From: Prinia subflava
Lineage: Eukaryota > Chordata > Aves > Passeriformes > Cisticolidae
Length of the DNA stretch: 64,000 bases
Direction: 5' to 3'
Assembly: GCF_021018805.1 (NCBI RefSeq)
Contig: NC_086247.1
Location: 5,153,230 to 5,217,229 of the forward strand
Both the position numbers and the translations under genes were made by a program. Shown piece after piece: positions 1 to 12,939 of the stretch; position 1 is the first letter of the stretch, and each line of letters begins with the position of its first letter. The notes below the pieces were generated by a model. The model was given only the letters and a program-made list of their open reading frames with translations. It was not told the DNA's origin and did no database searches.

Positions 1-949
1 GCATAATTTTTGTAATGAACTTGCAGACTTTTGCCGCTTCAGGCTTTTGGCCACTCTAGCTAATGGCAATTATACAGAATATTTATAATCTTATCAAAAA
101 GTGCTAATGAAAAGCTTTAATGTGTCTAGCAATTTTCTTGCAGCAGACTTCACTGTTCCTTCCTTCACACAGAAATTCCCAGCCCAGCATGTGCCCTGAC
201 ACAGTTCTGCAAGCACAAAATCTTTCTCCCATTTTCCTCACCTAGAAACAGTTTCTTCTTCAGGTCAGCACCTAAAATATCCACTCCCAAAGTCAGTACT
301 TCAGCAAGCCAGGTCAGATGCACAAGCCTTCATCACATTCACTTAAAGCTCAAGTCTCTCTTTAACAGGAGAGCAATCCCAGCTGCCAAAGGCAGCTTGG
401 AGCTTCTTTAGGATTGCAGTTCCTGTGATAGCTTTAGCTCCTGTTCCAGTTCTCCCTCTGCATGGATAACATATAACTGCAAGTCAAACCTTGCTGAATA
501 GGCAACTTCCCCTGGAAGTAAAGCTGAAATGTCATTTTTCCATCTTCTTGAGGGACAGAAGCTATGATCCAGGTGAAATGACAGCTCTGATTGCTCAGTA
601 GTTGCACAGGTGTCTAATTCCTCTGTAGCATGCACCCACACCTTCTCCATTACTTCTGGATCTTATGGGCAACTGGGAATGACTCTGCAGGGTTGATTTT
701 CTCTAGTACTCCATGATAAAACCAAAGGTGGTTGCCCTGTCCTTTACTGGGTGTTTGTGAGCCCTCCTGGCTGTTCTCTTTGTGTGCATGGATGTCCCAG
801 CCAAGCTCTGTCCCTGCTTTTATTTTGCTTTGTGCCCAACACACTCTTTTACAAAGCCTGAGAAATAATTGCTAAAGAGCTCCAAAAATTACTTTATGAG
901 GCATCAACTATACAGGTTATAATCTACCTTTCTGCCAATGCAGAAAGGG

Positions 950-1172
950 GAAGAATTACCTAAGCAAATAGGTTGGATATTAGGAAAATACTCTTCAATG
1001 AAAGACTGTTTAAGCATTGGAACAGACTTCCCAGGCAAGTGGTGGAGTCACCATCCCTGGAAATGTTCAAAAAATGAGTGGACTTTGTGATATGGTTCAA
1101 TGGACATGGTGGTTAAAATGTTGGAGTCAGTGATCTTGGAGTTCTTTTCCAATCTTAAAGATTCTGTGATTC
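950..1172 (+). mobile_element. CR1 LINE 3' fragment
   Basis: The run 'ggatattagg...tcttcaatgaaagactg..aagcattggaacagacttccca..' through 'caccatccctgga' to 'aaagattctgtgattc' follows the known avian CR1 3' end. It is diverged and 5'-truncated. Confidence 0.8.
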
Positions 1173-4100
1173 AGTTCTTAAATGGACAGGGTTAAAAAAA
1201 TTAAAGAAGTAGAGTCTGGCTGGTTCTCGGTGCCTGTGTGGTTCTTTGGTGCAATGAGAGCATCTTCACTTGGGCACTGTAGAAAGGTGAAATCCCCAAA
1301 GTGGCTGTGCTGAAGAGAATCCTAGTGGATCCCCATGCCAAGGGATGCAGACTGAGGATGCAGAACTAACTGTGAAATTCCACTTCCCATCTATGCAGCC
1401 CCACCTGATACAGCCATTCCCAGCATATCCTCTGCAAAAGCATCACTTAGGGAGGGAAAGAAAAGTCCAAGAGGAAAGAAATGAACCGGTATTTGGCCTA
1501 AAATTGAAAGACAGGTTTCCAAGAGGTCCTTGGAAAATTTAGGGATGTGTAAATAAAAAAATCTTAAACCCCAAACCTGTTGGATGTGCTTTAAAATGTG
1601 AAATGCAAAAACACCTTGTGGGATCAGTTTTACTACAGAAAACTTGCTGAACTGCTGCTGAGGCATCTGATCCTATACAACAAATCTCCTTTCCCGAGGC
1701 CACGAGGTGTTCTGAACCCCCTTTCCTTCTCAGGCTGGAGAGGAGCGTGCACAATGAGCACGATGCTGAATGTTGCCCTTCAGGACTCATCAGAAGCTCT
1801 TGAACTAACGTGCTGTACTTCTGTCTGCAACATTTTATTTTACTTCAGATTTAAATGTCAGTTCCAAATCTCTCATTCCTAACTGACAGCAGGTAAAATT
1901 ATCCACCTCCCACACCATATACCCCTAGGTGCATGGGCTAGCAGACATTGTGTTTTGCAGGAAAAGGAACCTCTCAGAATTGATTTGGGACCTCTTAATG
2001 AAATGTCTGTCAAAGGGAAAAAGCTAATTCATCAAGATCAAAACTTCTGGGCAAAACCAATTTAGATGAGTTTTTGATCATGGAGAAAGATCGAGAAAAA
2101 AAATCTTTGAAGCTATTTAAAATGCTTTATTTTGAACTTGGGGTTTTTTGTGAAGTGGAGAAGTTCTGGGTTTGGTTCAAAATATCAATTACTTATTATG
2201 TTTTAAAAAATCAATGCAAACCATGTTCCCCTTTGGAAAGTCAGTGTGCTCAGCTCCCTGGAGAGGGACAATGGGGACAGGTACCACTGGGCTGACTTTG
2301 CAAGTCCTCTGGAAACACAGATTCTCTCATGCTGGGATGTACCTTTTGTGGCTGCAGATGGAAGTTTTACAGCATTAACTCATCCTGGCATGTCTGTGGG
2401 GAGGCTTGGGTTGTGCTGCTGGCAGACTGGCACAACAATAGCACAATTTGATTCCAGGTACGTGAATAAGAGAGCACAGGTGTACTGCACAGTGTGGCAG
2501 CCCTGTATTAATCCAGAGGGCTTAATAAATGGGTTATTTCCTTGCACAGATAAGCTTTTAGTGGGGACTGAAGATCTCAGTACGCAGAGGTGGCAGGGCT
2601 GTAGATGCTGATTGATACCCATGTGCTTTCTCCCTCTTGACTCATTTCTTTTTTTGTGGTCAGGTTTGATTCTTTCCCTTTCCCCTTCTTGCACAGTTTT
2701 CTTGTCTGAAATATCTTATTAGACCTCCTTAAAAATGAGTGGTTGACATTTTTGACCAGGGAAAGCTCTACTGGGGGAAAGAAAGGGGAAATCAGCATTT
2801 GAACTATGTGCACTGGGCTTGAGTAACATAGCCCAGGTTGTGCCTGCTTTTATTTATTGCTCACAAACCCTTATTTTCCAGGCATGGCTTGTCACATCCT
2901 TTGTTTAGCAGAGTGTGGAGAGGGCAGATGCCCTCAAAACCTCTTCTGGTTAAGTTGCTTTTTTCAGCTGCTTTTAAGCTTCTGGAGAGAGATTACTGAA
3001 GTGCCCATGGGAAGGAAGCACCCAGATCTTATGCAAACCTCCTTAGAAAGTTTGGCCTGGTGATATGTTTGAAACTGGCAGGTGGATGAAGCTGTTTGGA
3101 TAAAATTAACACAGGACTGAAGTTATCTTTCAAAATTTAAGTCAGAAGTGAACCCAGTTCTTTCAACCTGGCTATTTTTAGGTGTGTCTGAAAGCTAAAA
3201 AACCCAGATAGTCTCCTAAAGGTCTTTAAGTCTCTTAAGACCTTTACAGATAACAATGGTCTGTTTAACTCTTTGGAGGTAAAGAAGTGAGCACTGGGCT
3301 TGCTTCTGCCATCCTCCACCCATTCTGAGTAATGTCTTTTTCCTGCTGGACTCTGTAGCACCCTGGAAGGCAGAGATAGAGCTCTGAGAGCCAGCAGCTT
3401 GTGGTGCCACCTGGTCTTGGACAAGCCCTTTTCCCCCACACAATCAATCATCCTCAAGCTGTTTCCATTGGTGTCTCCAAGGTTTAACCCCATGAAGATT
3501 ATCAGATGGATCTCTTGCTCTTAAAGGTTTTCTTCTGAAGAGCTGTACCACCACAGAAGTGTCCCATTGCTTTCTCTGGCTGGTCTTGGGGCTGGCACAT
3601 GCCTGCCACTACCTCCTGCCTCTGTGTGGCCAGTTCCATGCCCTGCCCAGGAAAGGCCAAATTCAGCAGGATGTGGACAGCAGCCAGGCAAACTTCTGAG
3701 TTTGCTGAGGTGCATCCATGAAATACATCCTTCAGCCAGGATGTTTTATTAACCTGATTTCTGCTAAGAGGAAACTAAAGTCACTTAATCCCTCTCCATT
3801 TTGCAAAGGTGATGCTACAATTCTTTACAAAACAAAACCAAACTCTTAGCCAGAGTCATATTTTGTATTTATACAGAAATTTCTTTGCTCTCCTCTTATG
3901 GTGTATTTATATTGCTGTTGGTCAGAGTCCCAAAGCCACAGTTACAGTAGCCCCCAAAACTACCCACATGGAAGAAGATACTGTTTAATTTGCAGTTGTA
4001 TAATTACACCAGAAGAGTAATGGCAGTCAGAGTTCCTTTTAAACTCATCCGTGAGCTATATTTCTCTCTTGGAAGTTATTTGAAAACACCTAAGGTATAT

Positions 4101-7100
4101 TTATTGATCAGCTGAAAGGCCATGAGCTTTGAAACAAGTTGCTTCTAATTAATTTCATTTTGGAACTACTGTGAGAGAACAGAACTCCTTATCTGGATTT
4201 CTCATTATTATTCTGGACAATTGCTTTTACAGAAATTTAACAAATAAAATAACATTTGTGGTCTGCCCAGGATTTGCTTTTTAAAAAAATCAATTATAGA
4301 CTGTGACTTGGCATCTCAGCTTTCTGGCAGTGCTCAGATGAGGAGACTCCACGCTCTTGTCTCCGTGTTATGGCACATGGGAGGATAATGGACAGACTGT
4401 CTTGTCCCTCCAGCCAACAGTGGGAACTGATGGCTTCAGCAGATCTGTAGCTGCCCTGCTCCATTGGGCTCATCTGGGGAATGTGCCTTTGGTGAATGCC
4501 AAGTGCAAGTGAGATTGATGGGGTTTTATAGCAGAAATACTGTATTGTTCCTATTCAGTGAGAACCAACCCACTGGAGCTTCACACCGAGTTTATTTTTA
4601 ACCATCCCAGTAGTTTCAATTACAGGACTAACACAGAATTGCTATTTAAAAACCAAATAACAAAAACCATCTCTCCTGTGCTGGTAGCATTTTACAACAT
4701 TTGAGTCCATCCTAAAATCAGCCATTGTTGTAAGAGATTTTGCATTTTTTTGCTACTGCTGCTACCAGCTCCCTGTTGTGAAATTTGCTGCTGGCAGAAT
4801 ATTGGTTCTATATTACTTGTTTTATAGCACAGGAAAAAAATAAAAGAGATCTGCTTGTGTTAATGTAATGCTTCTCCTGTTTCTACAACCAACATTTGCA
4901 TGTATGGTACTGATCTTTATAAGCTTTTAAAGGAGTGTAAAGCACAGATGTTTTAGCTTGGGTCTTCTTACTCATCACAGAAATCTCATTGTTCATTACA
5001 CAGGTGGATATTGGAATTGATACATGTCCAATGGTGTAAAATCCGAAAATATAAAAGCTTTATTTTCTAAAATGTAATGAGTGAGAACGGGAGAGAGAAT
5101 GGAGGAATTTTTTTATGCTTGGCAGTTCAGGTGCTGTCAGATGGTCAGCAGGTGAGACAATCTACCTGGAGTGCTTTCTGTTCCATCCACAGACCACTCA
5201 TTCCCCTCTGCAGCCCTAGAGAGCCCCTTGTGCTGGTCTCTTCTTTCTGCACTCTTGGGATCCTCACTTTGGCAGGTGGGGTGGCTGTGTCTCCTCACAG
5301 CCAGGTGAGCAGCACCTTTGATCTTTGCTCGTTCCTTGACACATTGGAGGATTAGGATCTATCAAGGAGCAGTTTAAAAAATTAAAAACATACAATGCTT
5401 TCTGTAAGTGTTCGTTCATCTGGGACACAAGGCCAAGCAGGAAACTTTTTTTTGCCTTGCAGCACCCTGTTCTCTCCAGCCTCTGAGGTACAGGCAGCAA
5501 ACACCTAAAATTGTGGCAAAGAGCCCAGCAGCTGCATAAGGAGTGTCATGTTCCATCTGTGCCAACAGAGCAGCCACTGGGGAAGGGCTTATTGCTGTGG
5601 CTGCTGGCTCCTGGAGGATGTGCTCCAGCTCAACTCCATACTGTCATCCTGTTAAATGTTTTACAAGTTATCAGTGTGAAGACATGCTCATGGCAATTTA
5701 TCTGCTCAGGCAATGGTTGGCCACTCAGGAGAAACCCTGCAGCTCACTCCACTCAAGGACACTTGGCATGGTAGAGCTTCACCTCTTTCCCAAAATGAGA
5801 GAAGGAGGTGGACTCTGCCCCAGAGCAGCAATCAGCTCCTGGCCTGGATGGAGAGCAGCTGCTAATTGCTTTCCTCAAAACCTTTTGCTGTTTGCCTACA
5901 AGCTCCTTGGCACACAGTCTCTGTGTTTGTTTAGGGGCAGACACAAGCAAATTAGCTTGGAAGTGCCAAGGCCTGATGCTATTTTCATAGTTCCCAGAGT
6001 GCCACTTATTCCCTGTGGGAGCATGTGCAAATTAATTCTGTATGCTGCTCACTTAAACGGTGCTAATTGCATCAGTCCTCTTGACAATATACTTCTGCTG
6101 CCAGTCATACTAGGAGTTCCTTGCATTTGTGTGGGTGTGTTAGAGAGGGAGAGGTTCCCTGAGCATCCTGCACTGTAGGTATCCTTTGGAAAGATGAGTC
6201 CTCACCAAGATTCAGGAACTTCTCTGGAAAATTTTAAAGTGCATCTGAAGCTGAGCTAAGGGTTAGATTATGGGGTCAGCCTAGAGACGGGGCTGATGGG
6301 CTGTAAAGGATTCCCTGTGCTGGTGGAGGTGTGTGGTTGTCACTTCTTGTGAGCTGTTGGGGTGGGAGTACCTGTAATAGCATTGTCTCTTTTGGAATCA
6401 AGATCCAGAGCCACAGGGCAGAGAAATGAAAAATAAAAAAGGCAATTAATAGTAACAAAAGGAGAAGAACGAGATGCTTAGATTCAGGGTGAGAAGATGG
6501 AATAAATGCATAGTGCAGCCTGCCACATTGTGGGGAAAACAGTATTTTTCATCTCTCTCTGATGTGAATCTCCAGTGTAAGTGAAGCAGGACAAGAAGAA
6601 AAGTGTAGGAGAAGAATTTAATCTTTTTTTTAAAAATTTACTTTTTCACCTTCAAAAGGACTTCAAGTGCTTTGCAAAAGTCAGAACTCCCTGCATTCCT
6701 GCTGTCCCTATTTAAACAGGATACAGTATTTCTTGGCTGTGCAGGCACCCCTCTTCCCACTTTCCCATTTGCACTCAATGCCTTTAAGGATTGGTGGCCT
6801 GTGACCATAAAATCAATTAGCATTGTTGCTCGAGACGGTCCTTTTGATCTGTATTAGAGAACTCTTAGCAAAGGATGATATTTCTGTATCTCAACTAGTA
6901 ACTGTAAATGTGGCCAGAAGCATTCCTGGGCAGTGGAATGCACTCATCTGCCCTGGGATCTGGCATGTTTTGCCCCAGGCAAGCTGACACTCCACTGGCA
7001 CATTTCTGGGGCCCAGATGGGCACTTCCAACATGCCAGGGAGTGTTTGTGGTCAGCAGCCCTCTCGTTTTGGAGGCTGAGACCATTTGCTAGCATAGATA

Positions 7101-7794
7101 CGGGCTTGAACATGCCTTGGCCTCCGTGCCCAGGAATGCACCCAACCATGCTTGTTTTAATTGGATGGATGTAACTCTGGTGCCTTTGACAGATGTCTAA
7201 TTTGGGAACTGCGTGTTCCTAGATTTCCCCTAGAAACAATGGGAAGAGAGTAGCTTTTTCAAGGCTACACCAGGGCACCTAAATTGGGTTTCTGCTCTGA
7301 ATTGCTCTTTGGAGGAACCCTGTTTCTCCATTCTATAGAAAGAGCCTTTCAAAGAAGGGTGTCCTCTTGCCTGGGACCTTAAATGTGTGTTGCATGAGAG
7401 CTCTCTGGGGTATAATACCCTGCAGTAATTTTGATTACTGTCTGTGTGGAACACACCATCTGCTGAGCAGTGCCAGCACTGAATGGGTGGTCACACAGAG
7501 ATTCACTTTTTCTGGCTACTGTGCTGGAAAAGGGGAGGGACCCCTGTGGACAGACACACCCAGAGTCCCACTGAGGTCACTTGGGGCTTTCTCAGCAGAC
7601 AGGGGAGCCTGGGGAGAAGTTCAGCTGGGAGCTGGTACATTTTCAGAATAATGCTTTAGTGGAAAAATGTGACAGCTTTGTGAGGAGTAGGTTGGGCTGT
7701 GGCTGTGTTTTCTCCACCTGAAAGCTGTGCTGTGGTGAGGGTTTGCTATTCCCTTTTCATTTCATCATGAGCATTTTTGATCTCTACAAGTGAG

Positions 7795-8092
7795 ATGGAG
7801 AGGGGGTTTTGGCAAGGGTTTATAGTGATAGAAAAAGGGTAATGGTTTTAAAGTGGAAGAGGGCAGGTTTATATTAGATATCATGAAGAAATTCTTTACT
7901 GTGAGGGTGGTGAGGTACTGGAACGTGTTGGCTAGAGAAGCTGTGGATGCTGGATCCCTGGAAGTGTTCAAGGCCAGGTTGGACTGGGCCCTGAGCAACT
8001 TGGTCTAGTGAAAGATGTCCTTGCCCATGGCAGAGGGATTGGAAACAGAGGATCTTTAAGGTCCCTTCCAGCCCAAAGCACTCCATGATGCT
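7795..8092 (+). mobile_element. CR1 LINE 3' fragment
   Basis: Contains 'gggtaatggttttaaagtgg', 'gaagaaattctttactgtga', 'gtgttcaaggccaggttgga' and 'catggcagagggattgga', ending near 'ccatgatgctctg'. This is the standard avian CR1 tail in + orientation. Confidence 0.92.
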
Positions 8093-9260
8093 CTGTCACT
8101 GAAGTGACAGAGAGCAAATATGAAAACCTCATCCAGCATCGAGGTAGGCATTATTTGAAGAAAAAACCCACAGAACTGACCTTGGCTTCAGCATCCACAA
8201 ACAGGTGACTTTCCTGGCACTGGTGGACTTCAAACTCCATGGTGTAAAGATTCCGTGTGATTCCAGAAAGGAATGGGAGTTGCACAAGGCATTAAACTGC
8301 AAGGTGTAATCCTATAATTGCTGTGATGCTCTGTTGTACCTACACCTTGTTACAAATTATAATGTTAGTACAGACACGATTGCAGTATCATTACATTGTC
8401 ACGGCTGCCTGCCACTGTAGCTGAAAAAATGCCACATTTTCCCTTATAAATTTGTTTCCATGGTGGGTGGCATTTTATGGAGTGGTTCATTTGCAGGAAA
8501 AGAATATCTGACAACAAACATTTGCCAAAAAATATTTGGTTTATATGGGTAGAGAGTGGAGGTGTTCTTCCAAAAGAAGCATTTTTTAAAGTGTGGGGGG
8601 AAAAAAAACCCTTAAAATTGGAGGTTTTAAAATGGTCTATGTGCAATGTTTTATACAAGAAAAGAAAAGAACAAATAAAGGTAGTACTATATATAGGAGT
8701 CATCAGCTGACTGCAGGGAATTAAATGTGCTGGAGGAACTGCTGCACAGAGAACCGCCTGTGTAATTAAAGAACAGAGCTAATGGGCTCTGGGAAAGCTC
8801 CTCTGAGAAACTGCTTTCATGAAATAGTCTTGACTTTAAGAAAAAAAATCTCACCAGGCCCCTTCCCCTTTAAGTGCAATCTTCAATGGGAAAATTATTT
8901 CAATGTAGAAAAAAAATTGCAATCCTATGTACATAAGAATATGAAACCCACCCACCCCTTAACCCAAATTCCTCTTTCTTATGAGGCTGTCTGGTCTAAA
9001 GTTTTGGGAGACAACTTCTAGGGAAGCCTTCATTTGCCCTGCATTGTCTCATTCATGGATAGGATTACGAGGGGCTAAACTTCAATGCCAGGGGATGAGA
9101 CAACTCAGATATTTGGGTTGGGAGTATCACACCTTTTGAGAGAAACTAGAGAATTTCCCTTGTAGGAAAGGAATAATGATGGACATTCAGAGTGTCTGAG
9201 TCTCTGCCAATGCACTGGGTGCATCTGAGATTCTGTAATCCTGAAATTCTCAGTCTGAAA

Positions 9261-9291
9261 AGAAACAAAACAAAACAAAACAAAAAAGAAA
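9261..9291. repeat. (AAAAC)n tract
   Basis: An A-rich run with about four AAAAC units. No retroelement body is recognised directly before it. Confidence 0.8.
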
Positions 9292-9633
9292 CATGGTAAT
9301 AAATAATGTTTGCTTTAACCTTCTTGTGTTTCTATTCTCACCTCTCCACTTTATTCTTGTGGAACTTGACAGCTACACATGTTCAGCATTCATTATACAC
9401 AAGTCCCCAGAGGAGCCCTTGGCAGCTGAGGGCTTGCTTATCCTTGAAAGAATTAAAATGAAAATTAATAAACTGTTGCAGCAGAGTCCTATGGACACAA
9501 GGATGGAAAGCTGGCAACGGGGATTTGTGTTTGTCCTTTTACAGGGAAATTTTCTCTAAAGAAAGTCCTAAAGGGGCAGCAGAATCACAGCATTCCTGGC
9601 CAGGAATTGCTATAACAGACACAATACTGCTAT

Positions 9634-9788
9634 TTCCCTTCCCTTCCCTTCCCTTCCCTTCCCTTCCCTTCCCTTCCCTTCCCTTCCCTTCCCTTCCCTT
9701 CCCTTCCCTTCCCTTCCCTTCCCTTCCCTTCCCTTCCCTTCCCTTCCCTTCCCTTCCCTTCCCTTCCCTTCCCTTCCCTTCCCTTCCC
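9634..9788. repeat. (TTCCC)31 pentanucleotide array
   Basis: Thirty-one uninterrupted TTCCC units (155 bp), followed by a few degenerate C/T-rich units to about 9815. On the minus strand it reads GGGAA repeats. The long frames through it in several phases (PFPSL or GREGK repeats) are artefacts of the array. Confidence 0.98.
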
Positions 9789-10234
9789 CTCTTCCCTCCT
9801 TCCTCCCTTCTCCACCCACCTGCTTTTCTCGCCACACCTTTCTCACTCTCTTTTGTTTTCCCCTTTGTTTTCTATCCCATTTCCTTGAATGTCTTTTGAA
9901 ATGGCTTGGAGGCAAAGAGACTCAAATAATCAGATCACTCTTCTTTTCCAAACTTGCAGCTCTATTGTTAGATTTTAATGACAATAGGTTATTTAATGTT
10001 ATTTTAGTGAATGTTCCTGAGCCAACACGTTCTTCTGACATATCTCTTTGCAGAACATGTACTCTGTAAGACATATTGTCTCTTTCTTTTAAAATGTTTG
10101 AAGGCTTTGAGACTTTTTTCCATAGGAAAGGTTCTAAAAAAATTATGTTTAAAAGTGAGGGTGAAGTCCCTTCTCATCAAACAGATGTCAGTATGATTTG
10201 CTTACAGAAAAGGAGGGGATCTGCAGTGAAATTG

Positions 10235-10556
10235 CTTTCAGAAATGCTTCCTTCAACAAGCTCGTACAAACCAAGGACACAGGGGATTCCTGGGCTGCCA
10301 GTGCACATCTCCTGTCCAGCCTCTCACCCAGCTGCACCCTCAGGTCCTTCTGGGCAGGGCTGCTCTCAGTCCCTTTGTTCCCCAGCCTGGAGGGGTACTG
10401 GGGGTTGCCCCAGCCCAAGTGCAGCACCAGCACCTTGTTAAACCCGAGGAGATTTCCATGAGCCACCTCTCCAGCTTGTCCAGGTCCCTCTGGATGGCCC
10501 CATCCTTCAGGTGTGGCAACAGCATCACTCAGCTTGGTGTCATCTGCAAATTTACA
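10235..10556 (-). mobile_element. CR1 LINE ORF2-end fragment
   Basis: Read on the minus strand it gives the CR1 segment 'tttgcagatgacaccaagct..gccatccagagggacctgga..', the end of the reverse-transcriptase region. It is truncated at both ends and contains indels, so it is not functional. Confidence 0.85.
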
Positions 10557-11849
10557 TACATAGAGCTTCCTAGTCCCTCTAATTAAGGGCCTTTGAAATG
10601 ATAATGTAAGGCTATTAGAAACTGAAAAATGGTCTATAGAGCAATTTTCCTCATCTTACTCACAAAAAAGTAGTATTTGATGTTGAAGCCAGTGAATAAA
10701 GTATTACAGAACAGGAATTATTATGTACCCCTATTGGAGAATTTTAATTTTATGAGAAAGAGGTCATCTCTAACAAAACTAATTTTCTTCTGTGGAGTTA
10801 CAGTTTGGTTGATATGGTAACTACCTTGATGAAGTACATTTGTTCTTTAACAAAGTACATTTTTTCTTAGGCATTGTTCTTATGTATTGAATTGTATTTG
10901 CATTAAGAAGTAGCACTCTACAATGGATTAAAAGCTGACTGATCTCATGTAGCAGGTGTCAGTGGGAAAGTCATCATTCCTGGTGCAACTGTAAAGGCGT
11001 ATTTAGCACTTCTGGTGCAATTAAAAATTTCCATGAACCCTATGGATATAAATGCAAAATCTTTTCTGATAAAAAATTTGGCTAAAGCAAGTGATTGACA
11101 AAATATTATATAAGGTTGCAGACAACAAGGAAGTTTTAAACAATACATGTTTAAAGGCAACTGCAAGCACTACATGTAACAAGGAGTAGAGGCTGAAAGC
11201 TCATGTTAGTCTGCTGCACATTCTCTTCTGTAAATCTGTAAAGATTCACAAATTAGCAGAGCCTTAGCTGCAGTGCAGGTTTTGTTACTGTCTGCCATTT
11301 TCAGTGGTGCTCATTGCTGCAAATCCTCTGAGCATCACAAGTGTTTGCTCAGAGTTTTGCCTGGCAGTAGCAGAAAAAAATGGGCATAAATGCTCTTTGA
11401 TACTAAAATGTTCACCTGTGTCAGGGATTTCATAGAAAGGCTCCAAGAGAAGGAGGGCAGCTTTTGTCTTGCCTTCCCAACAGCGCAGCCCTGGGTGTGG
11501 CAATGAGACCTGGTGGCTCCTTGGGACTGATGGATGTGCTGTCAGTCCAGCACTCTGCTCCTTTGGACACATAAAACTGTGCTAATAACTGGGATGGGAA
11601 AGTACCTACCTTGTTAGAGCCTCTGTGAATTATTTTGTGGCTGGAAAGTCACTGGAAAGAGAGCATTGCTATTAACTTCTTTCCCTTGCCAGCTATTTAT
11701 GCTCATTCCTTAGATGCAGGCAGGTGGGGAAGAGCCAAAAAGAGCACAGGACATTTGTAAAATAAAGGCATAAGTGAGGCTACAGTTCTTTAAGAGGTAA
11801 CAACAGATTGTCTCTGTCACTATCTGCCCATGTGTAAGGTCCCTTCCAC

Positions 11850-12032
11850 AATTTTTGAAAATCCCTCTTAATTAGTGGTAGGTACTATAAGGTTTTCCTG
11901 GAGCTTTCCCTTCTCCAGGCTGAACAACCCCAGCTATCTCAGCCTGTTTTCACAGGAGAGGTGCTCCAGGCCTCAGATCATCTTTATGGACCTCCTCTGG
12001 ACCTGTTCTAATAATTCCAATATGATACATGT
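11850..12032 (-). mobile_element. CR1 LINE fragment
   Basis: The + strand reads 'ccttctccaggctgaacaac', 'tatctcagcctgttttcaca', 'ggagaggtgctccaggcc' and 'gacctcctctggacctgttc', the complement of the CR1 segment upstream of its 3' end. It is followed by a TTATTG-like low-complexity tract. Confidence 0.88.
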
Positions 12033-12039
12033 GACGATA

Positions 12040-12095
12040 TATATTTATTATTGTTGTTACTATTGTTACTGTTGTTTTTGTTATTGTTATAATAT
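12040..12095. repeat. TTATTG/TTGTTA low-complexity tract
   Basis: An irregular trinucleotide-like T-rich run next to the CR1 fragment at 11850-12032. Confidence 0.75.
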
Positions 12096-12864
12096 TGAAC
12101 ATATGCAGACCCAATACCTCTACCAGTTCTTCTCATTAAACTGATGCTACCTGTCCCCATTGTTTACAAGTGTGCAATAACCTATTGATCTGGGAAAAGA
12201 AAGCATAAATAAAGTTATTTCAAAGGTTTGGCAGGAAAGGGGTGGATACGTACTTTTTCTCTGTGAAAAGCATTTCTTTCCAATTGTGTTGACACTAATT
12301 GGGAGCACGAGAAATGGGTGACAAAGGCTGGGTATTTTCATGACTTTTTAAAACCTGTGTATAAGAGTGAATACTCTTCGAGGTTTTAGTCATTTAGCTC
12401 CAACTTTTGCTTGAGCAAACTCAGAGAGGTTTTCTGGAGCAGGAGCTGTCCTTTCTGAAAACTTTGGGCAGAACCCCAATGTCAGCTGGCCTTTCAGAAC
12501 TTCCCTTCCAGCCAAGCTGAGAGTGGAAGCCCATTCTGACTTTTCTTAAGGTTTTTTTGTGCCTTTCATGCAGATTTACAGACAGGAGAAAGTCACAAAC
12601 CCAGAGTGTTGTCCCAGCTGATGGAAAGGCTCAGTTCATCTCTTCTGTCTTCCTGTCTGGTCAGGCAGAAAATAGTGTCTCAAAACCAGACATAGTGTAC
12701 TGGGTCTCTTGTCCATCATGAAGTTAGGCTATAGGGGAGAGGAAGAGTACTCAGGATGTGCAGAGCCTGGACAAAACCCAGAAGATCAGTCTTTGTTAGT
12801 TCTGCAGCTTCCAAAATAATGTGTTTCCTTGGGATAATTTTGTACTGGTTCTTTTGCTTTTCAG

Positions 12865-12939
12865 ATGTCCTGTGCCCAAATGTCCACGTGGAAGGAGACC
12901 GGTTCAAACACACCAATGGGGGGACTGATGAGATTCCAG
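12865..12939 (+). CDS. COL22A1: COL22A1 exon: linker between VWA and TSPN domains
   Basis: A 75-bp exon follows a pyrimidine-rich stretch ending in tcag and is followed by a strong gtaagc donor. It starts in phase 1, taking one base from the previous exon, outside the window, to complete an Asp codon. It ends in phase 1, and its last G joins GA of the next exon to make Gly. It reads D-VLCPNVHVEGDRF-KHTNGGTDEIP-G, containing one Cys that probably belongs to the entry into the TSPN region. By the family layout it follows the VWA domain. The exon is short, but its in-frame fit to the exon at 31248 and its sequence match to COL22A1 support it. Confidence 0.9.

Larger units (their letters stand above)
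1..12864 (+). other. COL22A1: Intron upstream of the first visible COL22A1 exon (left part outside)
   Basis: No exon is recognised. The longest frame, 5543-6178 (+), has no family features and no signs of splicing. Contents are mostly unique AT-rich DNA plus CR1 fragments (950-1172, 7795-8092, 10235-10556, 11850-12032), an (AAAAC)n tract, and the TTCCC array at 9634-9788. A VWA exon would be expected to the left in this gene; I see no VWA-like sequence here. The stretch could also hide regulatory elements that cannot be judged from one sequence. Confidence 0.75.

Noticed and set aside
5543..6178. 211-codon open frame on the + strand
   Set aside because: It has no recognisable domain, amino-acid composition typical of chance reading, and no supporting splice signals. 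It is not VWA-like.
9525..9915. Open frames on both strands encoding PFPSL or GREGK repeats
   Set aside because: They are produced by the (TTCCC)31 array, which is open in several frames.
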